In this document: positions 54,239 to 64,000 of the stretch, in pieces | Layout: each line of letters starts with the position of its first letter | Position numbering within the stretch: position 1 is the first letter of the stretch | Assembly (NCBI GenBank): GCA_035578155.1 | Contig: JAPWDM010000016.1 | Coordinates: forward strand, 4,728,501 to 4,792,500 | Direction: 5' to 3' | DNA: 64,000 nucleotides | Source: Brachynemurus nebulosus | Lineage: Eukaryota > Arthropoda > Insecta > Neuroptera > Myrmeleontidae | Translations under genes and position numbers: made by a program | The notes under the pieces: generated by a model | What the model was told of the DNA's origin: nothing | The model's database searches: none | The model's input: the letters and a program-made list of their open reading frames with translations, nothing else

Positions 54239-57200
54239 CTGAAACAAGTGAATTAAAAAATATAGATTTCAAATTGAAGTTATTGTTAAAGAAAAAAAGA
54301 ACATTTTGGTGATGTACCTCCATTGAGCAAACATCAGGAAACATTTCTTGTAAAATATCAACTTCTTCAGAGAAAAAATCATAACATGAACTATCTGTTG
54401 AACCTCCATCGCTGGTCTCCGAGATATGATAAATTCGTTTATTGTTTGTTGGTTCTTGAAGGATATTCGATTCTGAATTATTATGAGACCTATTTATTAA
54501 AAAAAGGAAAATACGTTATGTATTAGTTTAATTTATTCAACTATTTTCAATCTGATTATTAAATACGCAGGGCCGGATCTAGGGAGGGCAGCGAAGACAC
54601 GTGCCCCCCTCCCCTGGAAGCTTTTAGGGGCGCCAAAAACGTAATTTGAGAGGCGCCAAAACGGTGAAAATGCTTAAAATTTTTTTGGCGTAGTAAAATT
54701 TTAAAAATTTTGGAAGTGATGAGCGACAGTAACCATTTATGATAGGGTCCAGGTGAATTTGTTCCTGGAAAAGGAAGTGATGACCAAAAAAGGTCAGTAG
54801 TGCCCATTTCTGATAGGGTCTAGGTGACTTTTTCCAGGAAAAAATTTTGTTTGTTGAGGACGCCAACAGGAAAATCTGCCCCCTTCCTAATAACTCTAGA
54901 TTCGGCCCTGTAAATACGAATAATATTTCAATAATAATACAGCTTAGAAAACGTAGGATAAGACCTAGGATCAGAGATGCATTTTAAAGTTTTTATAAAT
55001 GATTATAGAAATTGTGTGACGTTTACAATATAAGCGAATAAATAATATACTGTATTTTCCGGCGTATAACCCGACGCACACCCTAAAATTTTGAATAATT
55101 TTTTTAGTTTTTTCGTATGTTCACCGTATAACGCGCACCCAAACTAGGATAATAAAATAATGAATCATATACCGTCAAACGGGACTATTTGAAATAGGTG
55201 GGGCTAGGGATGGGAAAAACCGGCCGGTTTTAACCGAAAACCGGTTTTTTTGTTTCGGTGAACCGTTTTTTTTTCGGTTATTTTTTTGACTCGGTTATTA
55301 CCAGTGTTTTTTTTCTTAACTGATAACCGGAAAAAAAACCGGACAAATTAGTTTTGAAAAAAAATCTTAATTTAAAAAATTAGGTCAATATTTAATGGCC
55401 GCTGTTTATTTTACAAAAATAAGTTAATTTCTTTAAAATTCTAATACATTTACGTTAAAACGACCTAATAATTAACATTTAACAATTTGTAATGTAAACA
55501 AGTATGTCGATTCTGATAATTTCCTAAATATTTTTATTAGCTTAGATCCTGTTCCTGCCCATCTTCATATGTCTTTTATAAAAAAATATGTCGTTTGCTT
55601 CCGGCGGTGTAACTAATGTACAAGGTGGCGTTGATGGTACTTGTATCTAAAATAGAGTCGGGAAATGAGTGTTGATAATTTACTATTTTTCGTCAGATTC
55701 ATCTAACATAAATTGGAAATAAATTTCTGGGGGGGGGGACCAAATAACCCCACTATTTTTCAAAAAATTAATAGTAAACAATTTCTTCACATAAAGCGAA
55801 CTTTTTAAAAAACACTGTATTTATTTTAAGATATTTAATTTAACCTATTCCATAGATCAGTATACGTATTTTTCGAAGCCATCTTAGGTTAGTAGCCGCG
55901 AACAATCTATCATTTTATTTGAAATTTTGAAATATATTTACGGAGAAAATAAATTTGAGAAACTCTACCTTAATCCATTATCCATTTTAACATGATATAA
56001 TAACTTAAAAAAGTTGGTCTGACGTCATCAAATATATGCAATAAATGAAGCAAAATTAGACCAACCCAGTCTTCTGTCTCCTTTCCTTTTTGTTATTTCT
56101 ATATTCGAGTGACTATACTAACATAAATATGTAGGTACGTTTAATTTTGCTTTATTTGTTAATGACGTCAGACCAACTTTAGTTAATTTGATTTACAGCA
56201 AAAGTATACTGTAAAGGTTAAAATACATTTTTTGTTGCCCTAATTATTGAAGAACATTGTTTAAATAACAGTCAGTAATTAAGATATGTAATTTTTTTTA
56301 AAATAATTTTTTTCTTTTCAAAGATTCAAATTTGTTGCCTAAGTGTTGTTGCTTAACCTAATTTGTTTCCAGCTTTGCTGATGGGTATTTTTAGTTAAAG
56401 AATCTTTTCGCTAAATTGCTAGGTAACAAATTTTCGTTAGACAAGTACAAATTTATCACTGTAATAATCAGTGAAAAGCATTTGTTTTTGTTTAGAGTTT
56501 GTGTTAGTTTTATTAATTTACTTTTAAATTTTTATCTGTATTCATGGTATTCATTTCGTTTAAAATGAGTGTAAATGTAAAAAAAAATTTATTGATAATA
56601 ATTATTGTTGTTTTGCCTAAAATAAAAAAAAAACCGAAAACCGGTATTTCAAAAACCGGTTATTTTGAGCGAGCAAATCCAAATTGAAAATTTACACTCA
56701 TTTTTGACGTTTTAGAGATTTGGGCAATTTTAGTTCCAAGTCCGTGTGTCTGTAAAGCGTTGTAAAAACGTTGTAAAATGATGTTTTAAAATTATATTTA
56801 AAAAACGGCGTAGTGAAAATATTTGTTTCTTATTAAATGTGGTTTGCAACTTTATATTTTAAAACATATTAAGTTTCTATCAAATTTCTTTCAAAAAAAT
56901 GATTTTTTTTATTCAAAAAAAAAATAGTTTCCTCATAAGAGCCCGTGTTAAAATTACAAAACTTTGAAATCGTTTTTCTCCAAATTGGGGTAGTCAATTT
57001 TAATCGGAATAGGCTCGTATTATTGGTATTGAATTAAATAAATATCTAGAGAAGTTCCGTTAAAATTTTTTTTAAAAATCGTTTTACCGACCAACTACCT
57101 TAAGCAAGATATTGCGACAGTGGTATTAGTATTATATATCAAATGTTTTTTGAAAAGTTAAAGCACCTCGAGGCGCGCGCCTGGGTATGGTTTCCAATCT

Positions 57201-60200
57201 TAAGTTAATTTCCCAATTCCGATATTTCCACCTATAGGCTATTGACTATGTAGTTGAATAAGGAACTAATTCGTAACAGATGTTTTATTGTTTCATATGT
57301 TCAATTGTACCCCAAAGATGATAAATTCACAAAGTGCTATTAAATTTAGGCGTGCGTTTTTACGAACGGCGTAAACTTATCGACGCTTACGTTTTTTAAC
57401 TATAACTCAAAAACTATGCATTTGTCGTAAATACACATGATATGATTTTTTGTAGAGAATTAAATTTCGTATCGAAATGGCACTTTATGAACTCAAAAAA
57501 CTTTTTTCTGAACAAAATAAGTCAAAAAAACTATTTAAAGAAAAGCTCAAATTTTTCAATTTTTCTTTTTTTTAAATTTTTGAGTAGTACTTTTTTCTGA
57601 GTGAATTTAGGTATAGGGATTGGTTCACAAAAAAGAAAGCTGATGTAATTCCCGTCAGAATGGTGACCCTTAAAACTATTTTCGATAACAACAGGCTGAG
57701 ATACAGTCGTTCAAAGTTACCTACTTTTTTACAATTTTATTACTTTTGACTTTTATACCATGTTATTTGTAATTTTTACACGCAAAAATTATTTTTATTG
57801 AGTACAAAAATTATTTCTGCTTTATCAGAGGTAACGATAAAATTATTTGCTAAAAATTTTGATATTCATATGATCTTAGGTATAAAAAGAAACTTTAATA
57901 TTGTACTAAATTACAGTTCTATTTTTAAAAAAAAATTAAATGTACCTATTATATTTATCCCATAATGTTTTCAAATTCAATATCAATATCTTCATCAACA
58001 TCGTTTTGGACATCTCCTTCTGTAATTTCTGGAACATCCGCATTTTCACAATTTTCTGGAACATCCGCATTTTCGCAAATAAATTCTTTACAGCTAATTC
58101 CTAATTTTCTACAGCTGCAATTTCCGTGACAACCTTTTATACACCCGCAAGCTATTTGTTCCAGTAAATTCTGCAGTGCAGGAGGTTTTGTTGTTTTAAT
58201 TGGCACTAATCCATTTTTAGATTTTTTCCAACCCCACTCAAATGGATTTGAAATATTTCCTTCCCACTGTTGAATTTGGTGGTACGTCCTTAACCCGTGA
58301 TATTTAGTAGCATCAGAAGTTAGTGGGAAATTGGTTAGAGAAAATTTTGTGCTTTTTGATAATTTTTGAAAAAGTTGTAACCGAGAACTACCTAAACTGT
58401 TGGCCTTAATGCCATAAAGAGAAATTACGATTTAATTCTATTACGTAAATTGCGGCTGTAGAAAATTATAGGAATTAGCTGCTCCATGTTCTGCAAAGAA
58501 TGTATGAGCCTGAATTGTGAAAATGCGGATGTTCCAGAAATGACAGAAGAGGATGTCCAAAACGATGTTGATGAAGATATTGATATTGAATTTGAAAACA
58601 TTATGAGAAAAATATAATAGGTACACGAAACTTTTAAAAAAAATTAGAACTATAAATTAGTACAATATTAAAGTTTTTTTTTTATACCTAAGATCATATG
58701 AATATCAAAATTTTATCGTTACCACTTTTATCGTTACCTCTGGTAAAGCAGAAATAATGTTTGTACTCAATAAAAATAATTTTTTTGTGTAAAAATTACA
58801 AATAATATGGTATAAAAGGCAAAAGAAATAAAATTGTAAAAAAGTAGGTAAATTTGAACGACTGTATCTCAGCCGGTTTTTATCAAAAATATTTTGATCG
58901 GTCACCATTCTGACGGGAATTACATCAGCTTTCTTTTTTGTGAACCAATCCCTATACCTAAATTTACTCAGAAAAAAGTACTACTCAAAAATTTAAAAAA
59001 AAGAAAAATTGAAAAATTTGAGCTTTTTTTTAAATAATTGTTTTGACTTATTTTGTTGAGAAAAAAGCTTTTTGAGTTCATAAAGTGCCATTTCGATAGG
59101 AAATTTAATTCTCTACAAAAAATCATATTATGTGTATTTACGACAAATGCATAGTTTTTGAGTTATAGTTAAAAAACGTAAGCGCCGATAAGTTTACGCT
59201 GTTCGTAAAAACGCACGCCTAAATTTAATAGCACTTTGTGAATTTATCATCTTTGGGGTACAACTGAACATATGAAACAATAAAACACCTGTTACAAATT
59301 AGTTCCTTTTCCCCCTGTTTTTTTGTACATAGTCAATAGCCTACTAACTAGAAGTAGGAAACTAAAATATTTGGGCAGAATTTATAAATACACTCGGACA
59401 GTCTTCGTTGGAGTCTACTCGCTTGAAAATTAAATAACAACGTACATAACATAGCTTCGAAATCATTCTACCGACATGTTGGTAAAATTTTCAGGAATTG
59501 TATTTGTTGGTTCTTAGATGGCTCCCTGTGAATTTCATCGTATCAGAATATTGGTAGTAGCTTTGCGTGTGTAAACGTGAAAAACATTAAACATGCTTAT
59601 CTTCGATAGTATTTGTGACAGCCCATATTATATACAGTGTATAGACTGAGTGTATCAACGAACAAACGAAGCCTCAAGATACGAGGAACTGCTACTTTGC
59701 AATATTGTAATCAGTGCAGTAACAGCAGTATTCGTAGTACTTAACTATTTTTAGTGCCTTTTTAAGTAATTATTTTCAAAATATAATACTAACAATAAAA
59801 TTTAACCTTTTTGAGAAAAAATTATAAAATTTTGAAAAAAGAAATGAATCTCGTTTTATTTTAAAAGTACGTATATTTATAAATTATGTCTTGCAATAAA
59901 TATGGCCCTATTTACTGAAAATTAAACAGCACATTATGTTCTTCATATCACTACCCGCTAGACGCTTCAGTGAAATACGCTACTTTACGCGCTGTCTATT
60001 TACTATAATATAAGTGTTCGTTGGTTTATAGTATTTGTAAAATTCTTTTTAAATTCTGTGAGTTGGGGTGCTAGGCTAAGGGCCGATTCGTATCGGCGTA
60101 AGCCAAAGTTGCTTGCTTTCGTTTTGAATCAATTTGCACTTGTTTTGAATAACATTTGGCTTGCTTTTGACATTTTTGTATATTCCTGTCTCACTTTCCA

Positions 60201-61511
60201 TATTCTAGGGAAAAGGGTCAAGTATTAGCGTTCGGTATACATCGTATACCTCGTATACAGTATTCGATGTATACCGAACGCTAATACTTGACACTTCTCT
60301 CTAGAATATGGAAAGTGAGACAGGAATATACAAAAATGTCAAAAGCAAGCCAAATGTGATTCAAAACAAGTGCAAATTGATTCAAACGAGATCAAGTGAC
60401 TTTGGCTTACGCCGATACGAATTGGCCCTATGTATGGTTCCATATACATTGAATTGCAAACTACGCAATGGAAGCTGTTACGCGAACATAAACGTGAAAT
60501 CCATTAAATATCGAAATCTTACTACTCGTCCAAATTTCGCTCGAATTTTGAAGGTAACTGTGAGCTAAGCTGTACATGTTCCCATATAAATTTATTTTCA
60601 CTACAATCGGAGCATGTCCAAATATAAAGTCGTTACACGTTACATAAAAATTTAAACGTTAAATAACATTGAAATAAAATCAAAACTAATATAATAAAAA
60701 TGATTAAAACTTTAAACTTTGGGGTTCCCACAACTTAATGCGTGTCCAATACGCACTTTGTAAATTTTTATTTAAATAATGTAGTACTAATAAAATTTGT
60801 ATCATATAACTTTTATACGTAATATTCACGCTAAGAATACAATAATCTCAGATTCTGTGTTACTAAGGCCAGTGAGAGAAATGACGGGCCCCTGGGCACA
60901 ACAAAAAAGAATTGTTCTCCAAAAATACCGAATAAATAAAAATCTTTTTTCACTTCGTCCGGATCCTTAACAAAGGCTCCGGACAATTACTCCACCAGAC
61001 CCCTCTCCCCGGCCCTGTGTGTTACTTTACAATCTTATAGTGCTAGGAAATTGGGTGCGTATGTACGAGATTTGATTATGAGTCTGAATTAGGTTTAAAT
61101 AATACCGAGGTTTCACTGGAGGTAAAATATCCGGTAATGATAATTCTGTCAGAGAAATCGATTCTTGATCTGAATCTTTGGTTCGTAGTTTGGCCTCCAA
61201 CTCAAAAATCCATTGGCAGATTGCAGCATGATTAATAGTTTCAAATTCGGGAAAATACGCCGACATCATTTCGCAGAATCCTGGTAGGACATAAATAATT
61301 AGTATGAATTTTAAAAAGTAAATTTACACAAGAACACACCCTCTACGTCAAAAACAGGATCTGAACCAGCATCTTCCAAAATCGCAACAACATAGGATAA
61401 TACAATTTCATCTATTAAATCTACTTCAGCATTTGGTATATACTGTTTCATAAATTCAAACAGTGAATCTTTAATTGTAGCTTCATGTTCAGCAAATGAA
61501 TTCTGTGACAT
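53873..61511 (-). CDS. CUEDC2: CUE domain-containing protein 2 (whole gene span, 4 coding exons)
   Basis: Adaptor with a CUE ubiquitin-binding domain. The vertebrate protein takes part in NF-kB signalling, hormone-receptor turnover and mitotic checkpoint release (family knowledge). Exons of 172, 175, 172 and 366 nt join in frame (phases 1, 2, 0) to 294 residues plus stop, close to the vertebrate length. The N-terminal domain (residues about 1-100) has DEIVLSYVVAILEDAGSDP and MMSAYFPEF. The CUE domain (about 157-195) keeps both signature elements, MFP at 165-167 and LL at 192-193 (EEVDILQEMFPDV; ATQILL). The C-terminal block has LVRYRDNKIVSLKGERF, diagnostic for the family. Intron 2 is 6.6 kb. 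Transcription runs toward pho. Confidence 0.93.
54318..54489 (-). CDS. CUEDC2: CUEDC2 exon 3 (start of CUE domain)
   Basis: Acceptor AATAAATAG; encodes a Ser/Asn-rich linker and EEVDILQEMFPDVCSME; donor GGAG|GTACAT. Contributes the MFP motif. Confidence 0.92.
54568..54910. mobile_element. hAT MITE, 343 bp, perfect TSD TAAATACG
   Basis: Ends CAGGGCCGGATCTAGGG and CTCTAGATTCGGCCCTG, flanked by TAAATACG at 54560-54567 and 54911-54918. It sits in CUEDC2 intron 2, about 80 bp from exon 3. Inside, two diverged copies of ACCATTTATGATAGGGTCC/CCATTTCTGATAGGGTCT are seen. Confidence 0.93.
54911..57231. other. CUEDC2 intron 2, first part, with a CCGGTT-rich element
   Basis: 55207 starts TAGGGATGGGAAAAACCGG with several AACCGAAAACCGG repeats; 56625-56665 has ACCGAAAACCGG and AAAAACCGGTTATTTTGAG. 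Together these suggest a diverged hAT element (about 55207-56680) with CCGGTT subterminal repeats, but no proper right end or duplication was found. 55540-55720 is related to 9110-9240. No gene. Confidence 0.45.
57955..58433 (-). pseudogene. C-terminal fragment of a transposon-associated cysteine-rich protein
   Basis: The minus-strand frame has no Met start and is open from about 58433: LYGIKANSLGSSRLQLF, then TKYHGLRTYHQIQQWEG, then NPFEWGWKKSKNGLVPI, PPALQNLLEQIACGCIKGC, then GNCSCRKLGISCKEFIC and an acidic tail ending FENIMG. The order (YHxLRxYYQVQxW, then WGW, PPA, then CxCxxGCxxxxCxCRKxGxxC) is a recurrent C-terminus of uncharacterised proteins linked to insect transposons; this is recalled family knowledge and no function is assigned. 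A 27-bp unit encoding ENADVPE is duplicated. Confidence 0.7.
58480..58617 (+). pseudogene. Inverted second copy of the cysteine-rich C-terminus
   Basis: Plus-strand frame with GISCSMFCKECMSLNC, then ENADVPEMTEEDVQNDVDED, then FENIMRKI and stop. Same end as the minus-strand fragment but diverged and lacking the upstream part. Confidence 0.7.
59350..60078. other. CUEDC2 intron 2, gene-free
   Basis: Nothing recognised. Confidence 0.4.
60079..60429. mobile_element. Near-perfect palindromic MITE, 351 bp
   Basis: AGGGCCGATTCGTATCGGCG and CGCCGATACGAATTGGCCCT are the ends. The arms stay complementary almost to the centre (about 60255), e.g. TATTCCTGTCTCACTTTCC against GGAAAGTGAGACAGGAATA and GGTATACATCG against CGATGTATACC. 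Flanked by TA-like dinucleotides. The 86-codon frame across the right arm is incidental. Confidence 0.88.
60864..61017. mobile_element. hAT MITE, 154 bp, perfect TSD TGTGTTAC
   Basis: Flanked by TGTGTTAC at 60856-60863 and 61018-61025. Right end CCCCGGCCCTG matches the CAGGGCCGG terminus of the 54568 element; the left end TAAGGCCAGTGAG is degraded. Inside CUEDC2 intron 2, about 90 bp from exon 2. Confidence 0.85.
61106..61280 (-). CDS. CUEDC2: CUEDC2 exon 2
   Basis: Acceptor CCTACCAG; encodes FCEMMSAYFPEFETINHAAI to LPPVKP; donor CCTCG|GTATTA. The phase-2 join to exon 3 restores Arg116. Confidence 0.9.
61340..61511 (-). CDS. CUEDC2: CUEDC2 exon 1
   Basis: Encodes MSQNSFAEHEATIKDSLFEF through VFDVEG; donor GAGG|GTGTGT. 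TTTTTTAG lies just upstream of the start codon and could be an acceptor of a 5' UTR intron. Confidence 0.9.
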
Positions 61512-62598
61512 GCTTCTTTTAGCCTAAAAAATATATTGTAATTTGTCACTATTTTTTAATTGTAAAAATATTTATATTGATTTAATTGTTAATAAAAGGT
61601 TTTACTATAAGTTCAAATAACCATTAAGTAATTGTTTAATTAAAATTTTTAAAAAATCTTTATTTCTAAAGTTTATTAATTAAGCTAATATTTATGAAAC
61701 TATACTATTTTTATTTATTGTAATTTTAAAAATTAAGAAGATATATCATTAATACAAATCTAACCGGTATTTTTGAGAAAATTCCGAAAATTTTCACAAT
61801 ATAAATAACAAGGCTGCAATCAATAGAACAAGGTATGGTACGATGTATTGACACCTAAAGTGAATAAAATACACCAAATACACACCATACACCCCATACA
61901 CACAGCGTATAAAAGGTATATAAAATTTTATTCCCTTTATTTCAGAAACAAACCAAATCAGTAAAATATAAAATTACACACATACATCACATATATACTG
62001 TACCACTGTACCGATTGTTTATAAGTGTAATTGCAATCTATTTATTTATGCATAATTAAATTAAGGTAGTTATGGTATGAGGTTTAGTTTTTTAATTGTG
62101 GTGATACTGTATCCTATACTAAAGCATTACTTTTTAAAAGTATTGCCAACTGTATCCAACGAAATTTCAAAGCGGAAATTTATTAATTTTTAATATATAC
62201 AAATATAATTATAACATTAAAATATGTTTAAATGTCATTAAATACTTTCTTAAATATTTTCGACAGAAATAAATTTGTTTTTATACAATTTTTTAAATAG
62301 TGAATTATTTCTGTAAACCTCGACAACACTGGGTTCAACGTTAAAATATCGGTAAGATGCAAAAGTCGTCATCTAGTGACCCTGATTGAAACATCATCTA
62401 ATTATTACCTAACTTAACCCATAATAGTTATCCTACTATAGAGAGATTACACTAGATGGCAGCATTTATTTTATATTTCCAAGGGGTCAAACTAGATTGT
62501 CTGTCTCTATTCCACTTGTAATGAGTTTATGACGTAAATCTCCCCACTCTGTTTGTGTAGATACACACTGTTTGCAGTGTATTAGTTTGGTGTTTTTT
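61512..62598. other. CUEDC2 upstream region
   Basis: AT-rich, with CA-rich patches near 61870-61920 and 61975-62000. No gene or TE recognised. It must include the promoter, but no core element can be placed. Confidence 0.4.
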
Positions 62599-62626
62599 AG
62601 TAGTGTGCGTATTTACGCACACTACT
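62599..62626. repeat. Perfect 13-bp hairpin
   Basis: AGTAGTGTGCGTA, TT, TACGCACACTACT. Downstream sequence to about 62640 has no poly-T run, so a terminator-like role is not suggested. Confidence 0.75.
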
Positions 62627-64000
62627 GCAACACACGTATTACCAGAGAGAGCTGTTCAACGTGTCCAACTAACAATGGTAACAATGTACATACCATAGAG
62701 CACTAGAGATAAAATACATATCTCTATACTACTGGAACCAGTGTAACCACTTGAGATAGAAAATATGTTGTATACGTGCACGGTGTTTACTTTGTATTTG
62801 TGCGGTAAACTCTGTTAGTGTGAGTAGTGATAGCCATCACGTGACCTTGGTTCGCATATACATATGTGTGATGTGTGTGATACCACAACGCTACTTGTGC
62901 CGGTTCAACAATCAAATTTATTGTTGTTTGACTGACTTACACTGAGCGACGGGTACTGAGCAAGTGACACTAAGCAGCCTAAGATGCACATACTTGCACA
63001 TAAGTGATTACAGAAAAGAGATAGTTATATTTGTTCTATTTGTTCTGTGGTACATACAATGCACTGTGCGTTCGACGACGAACACGGACTGACTAATGCC
63101 TTAAGCTGTGACACGTCTCCAAATGACTCCAAGCCAATTACACTTTTTTGATATTAGTTGGCTTCTAGTGTTCTATGTATGTACCTATTTAAATTTACAA
63201 CATGTGTTGTTCCAACTCTATCATAAATTATGTACATACATATGTACATTACATTAGCAGGTAAGCTCAGATACAAACCAATTAAGAAAGAATTAACGAC
63301 GATACTATTAAAATGATACCATGATCACCCATTAATAGATGGCGTGGACACATTGCATACATTTCACGTTGTAGTTAGTACATATATATTATTATGACGT
63401 CAACAGTGTTGCCATAATTCACGTATAAAGCCATTACGACATGCGTTTTCATTGCTTTCGATCGAAAAATCTCGCATTCAGTCGACAGGATCGCTTTAAA
63501 AATTTGAGAATTTATTCCTTATCGGTTAAGTTAGATCATTTAAGTTTTTTATTGAATTCTTTTTATTAAAACTATTTCTTTTTAAATCCGAAATAAAAAA
63601 AATTTACATGTCTCCATAAGAATCTATGCATTTTCACCCAACTTTCATAATTTATTTCTCGACTCTCAGCGGCCAGATTTCTTTTTTCTTTCGTAGGATA
63701 GTGGAACACTTTTTTGAGAATCTCTGTGCAATTTTTATACATTTCTCTTTAGTTAGTCCTCATACCAGAACAACCTTAATAGAACGAAAATTTTTTAAAT
63801 TTTTATATTTATATTAGGTATAATGTTAAATTAAAAACCTACATATAAACCGTAATTTTATGAATACTTAAATGTTTTAAGGAGAGGGTAAGGTTGATTC
63901 GTACAAAAAAAGGCATGTTTTTGTTATTTTTTTGTGACGACACAGTTAAAATCTCTTTATTAAAACCAGTCGTACATTAAAGTATAACATTCGAAGAATA
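62627..64000. other. Gene-free DNA to window end
   Basis: Higher GC than the rest of the intergenic DNA in 62600-63130, with many TGTG/CACA motifs. No exon, tRNA or repeat recognised. Confidence 0.4.

Larger units (their letters stand above)
57232..59349. mobile_element. Large fold-back element with 0.7-kb arms and a cysteine-rich gene fragment
   Basis: TAGGCTATTGACTATGTA near 57234 is mirrored by TACATAGTCAATAGCCTA near 59342. The arms (57232-57953 and 58620-59349) match in reverse throughout, e.g. ATGATAAATTCACAAAGTGC and its complement. The centre (57955-58620) carries the 3' end of one coding sequence twice in opposite orientation: 58433-57955 on minus and 58480-58617 on plus. Confidence 0.88.

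Noticed and set aside
55207..56680. Complete hAT element with CCGGTT repeats
   Set aside because: Left end looks right (TAGGGATGGGAAAA) but no inverted right end or 8-bp duplication was found, so only a fragment is claimed.
60308..60568. 86-codon frame in CUEDC2 intron 2
   Set aside because: Its first half is the right arm of a palindromic MITE.
62599..62626. Histone-type or transcription-terminating stem-loop
   Set aside because: Stem and loop do not fit the histone 3' consensus and no neighbouring gene ends there.

Overview
This window is AT-rich nuclear DNA from an insect. The evidence is two spliced genes with standard GT-AG introns, non-LTR retrotransposons, and hAT, PIF/Harbinger, piggyBac and mariner-like elements with readable target-site duplications, plus many long (TA)n tracts. 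The order of insect cannot be fixed from the sequence alone. No prokaryotic operon, CRISPR array or viral genome was seen.

Only two host genes can be supported, both on the minus strand and in the same direction. (1) A YY1/Pleiohomeotic (pho) orthologue has five coding exons (52484-51989, 51413-51222, 51139-50917, 10797-10678, 10162-10051) that join in frame to 380 residues: acidic N-terminus, REPO motif, four C2H2 zinc fingers and a short tail. Its third intron is about 40.1 kb, fills most of the window, and cuts zinc finger 3 between its cysteine and histidine pairs. (2) A CUEDC2 orthologue has four coding exons (61511-61340, 61280-61106, 54489-54318, 54238-53873) that join in frame to 294 residues with an intact CUE ubiquitin-binding domain. 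It lies upstream of pho, with 1.4 kb between its stop codon and the pho start codon.

Layout. 1-1710: 3' end of a broken jockey-like LINE. 1711-10000: repeat DNA with (TA)n tracts, a mariner-like MITE, a hAT element and hairpins. 10051-10797: last two pho exons. 10798-50916: the giant pho intron. It holds a nested element pile-up at 11585-18158, two inverted copies of a 1.7-kb composite repeat around 20.7-28.5 kb, tandem arrays with 74-, 20- and about 120-bp periods at 29.1-31.8 kb, a piggyBac-type element at 33.7-37.2 kb, more copies of the composite repeat at 39.6-43.2 kb, a LINE interrupted by an insertion made of short repeats at 43.4-47.9 kb, and a Harbinger remnant at 49.9-50.7 kb. 50917-52484: first three pho exons. 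53873-61511: CUEDC2, whose 6.6-kb second intron carries hAT MITEs and a large fold-back element containing a cysteine-rich gene fragment. 61512-64000: sequence upstream of CUEDC2, with no gene seen.

Most open reading frames in the window are chance products of AT-rich or TA-repeat sequence. The most interesting structures are the repeat architectures themselves and the placement of the giant intron inside a DNA-binding domain.
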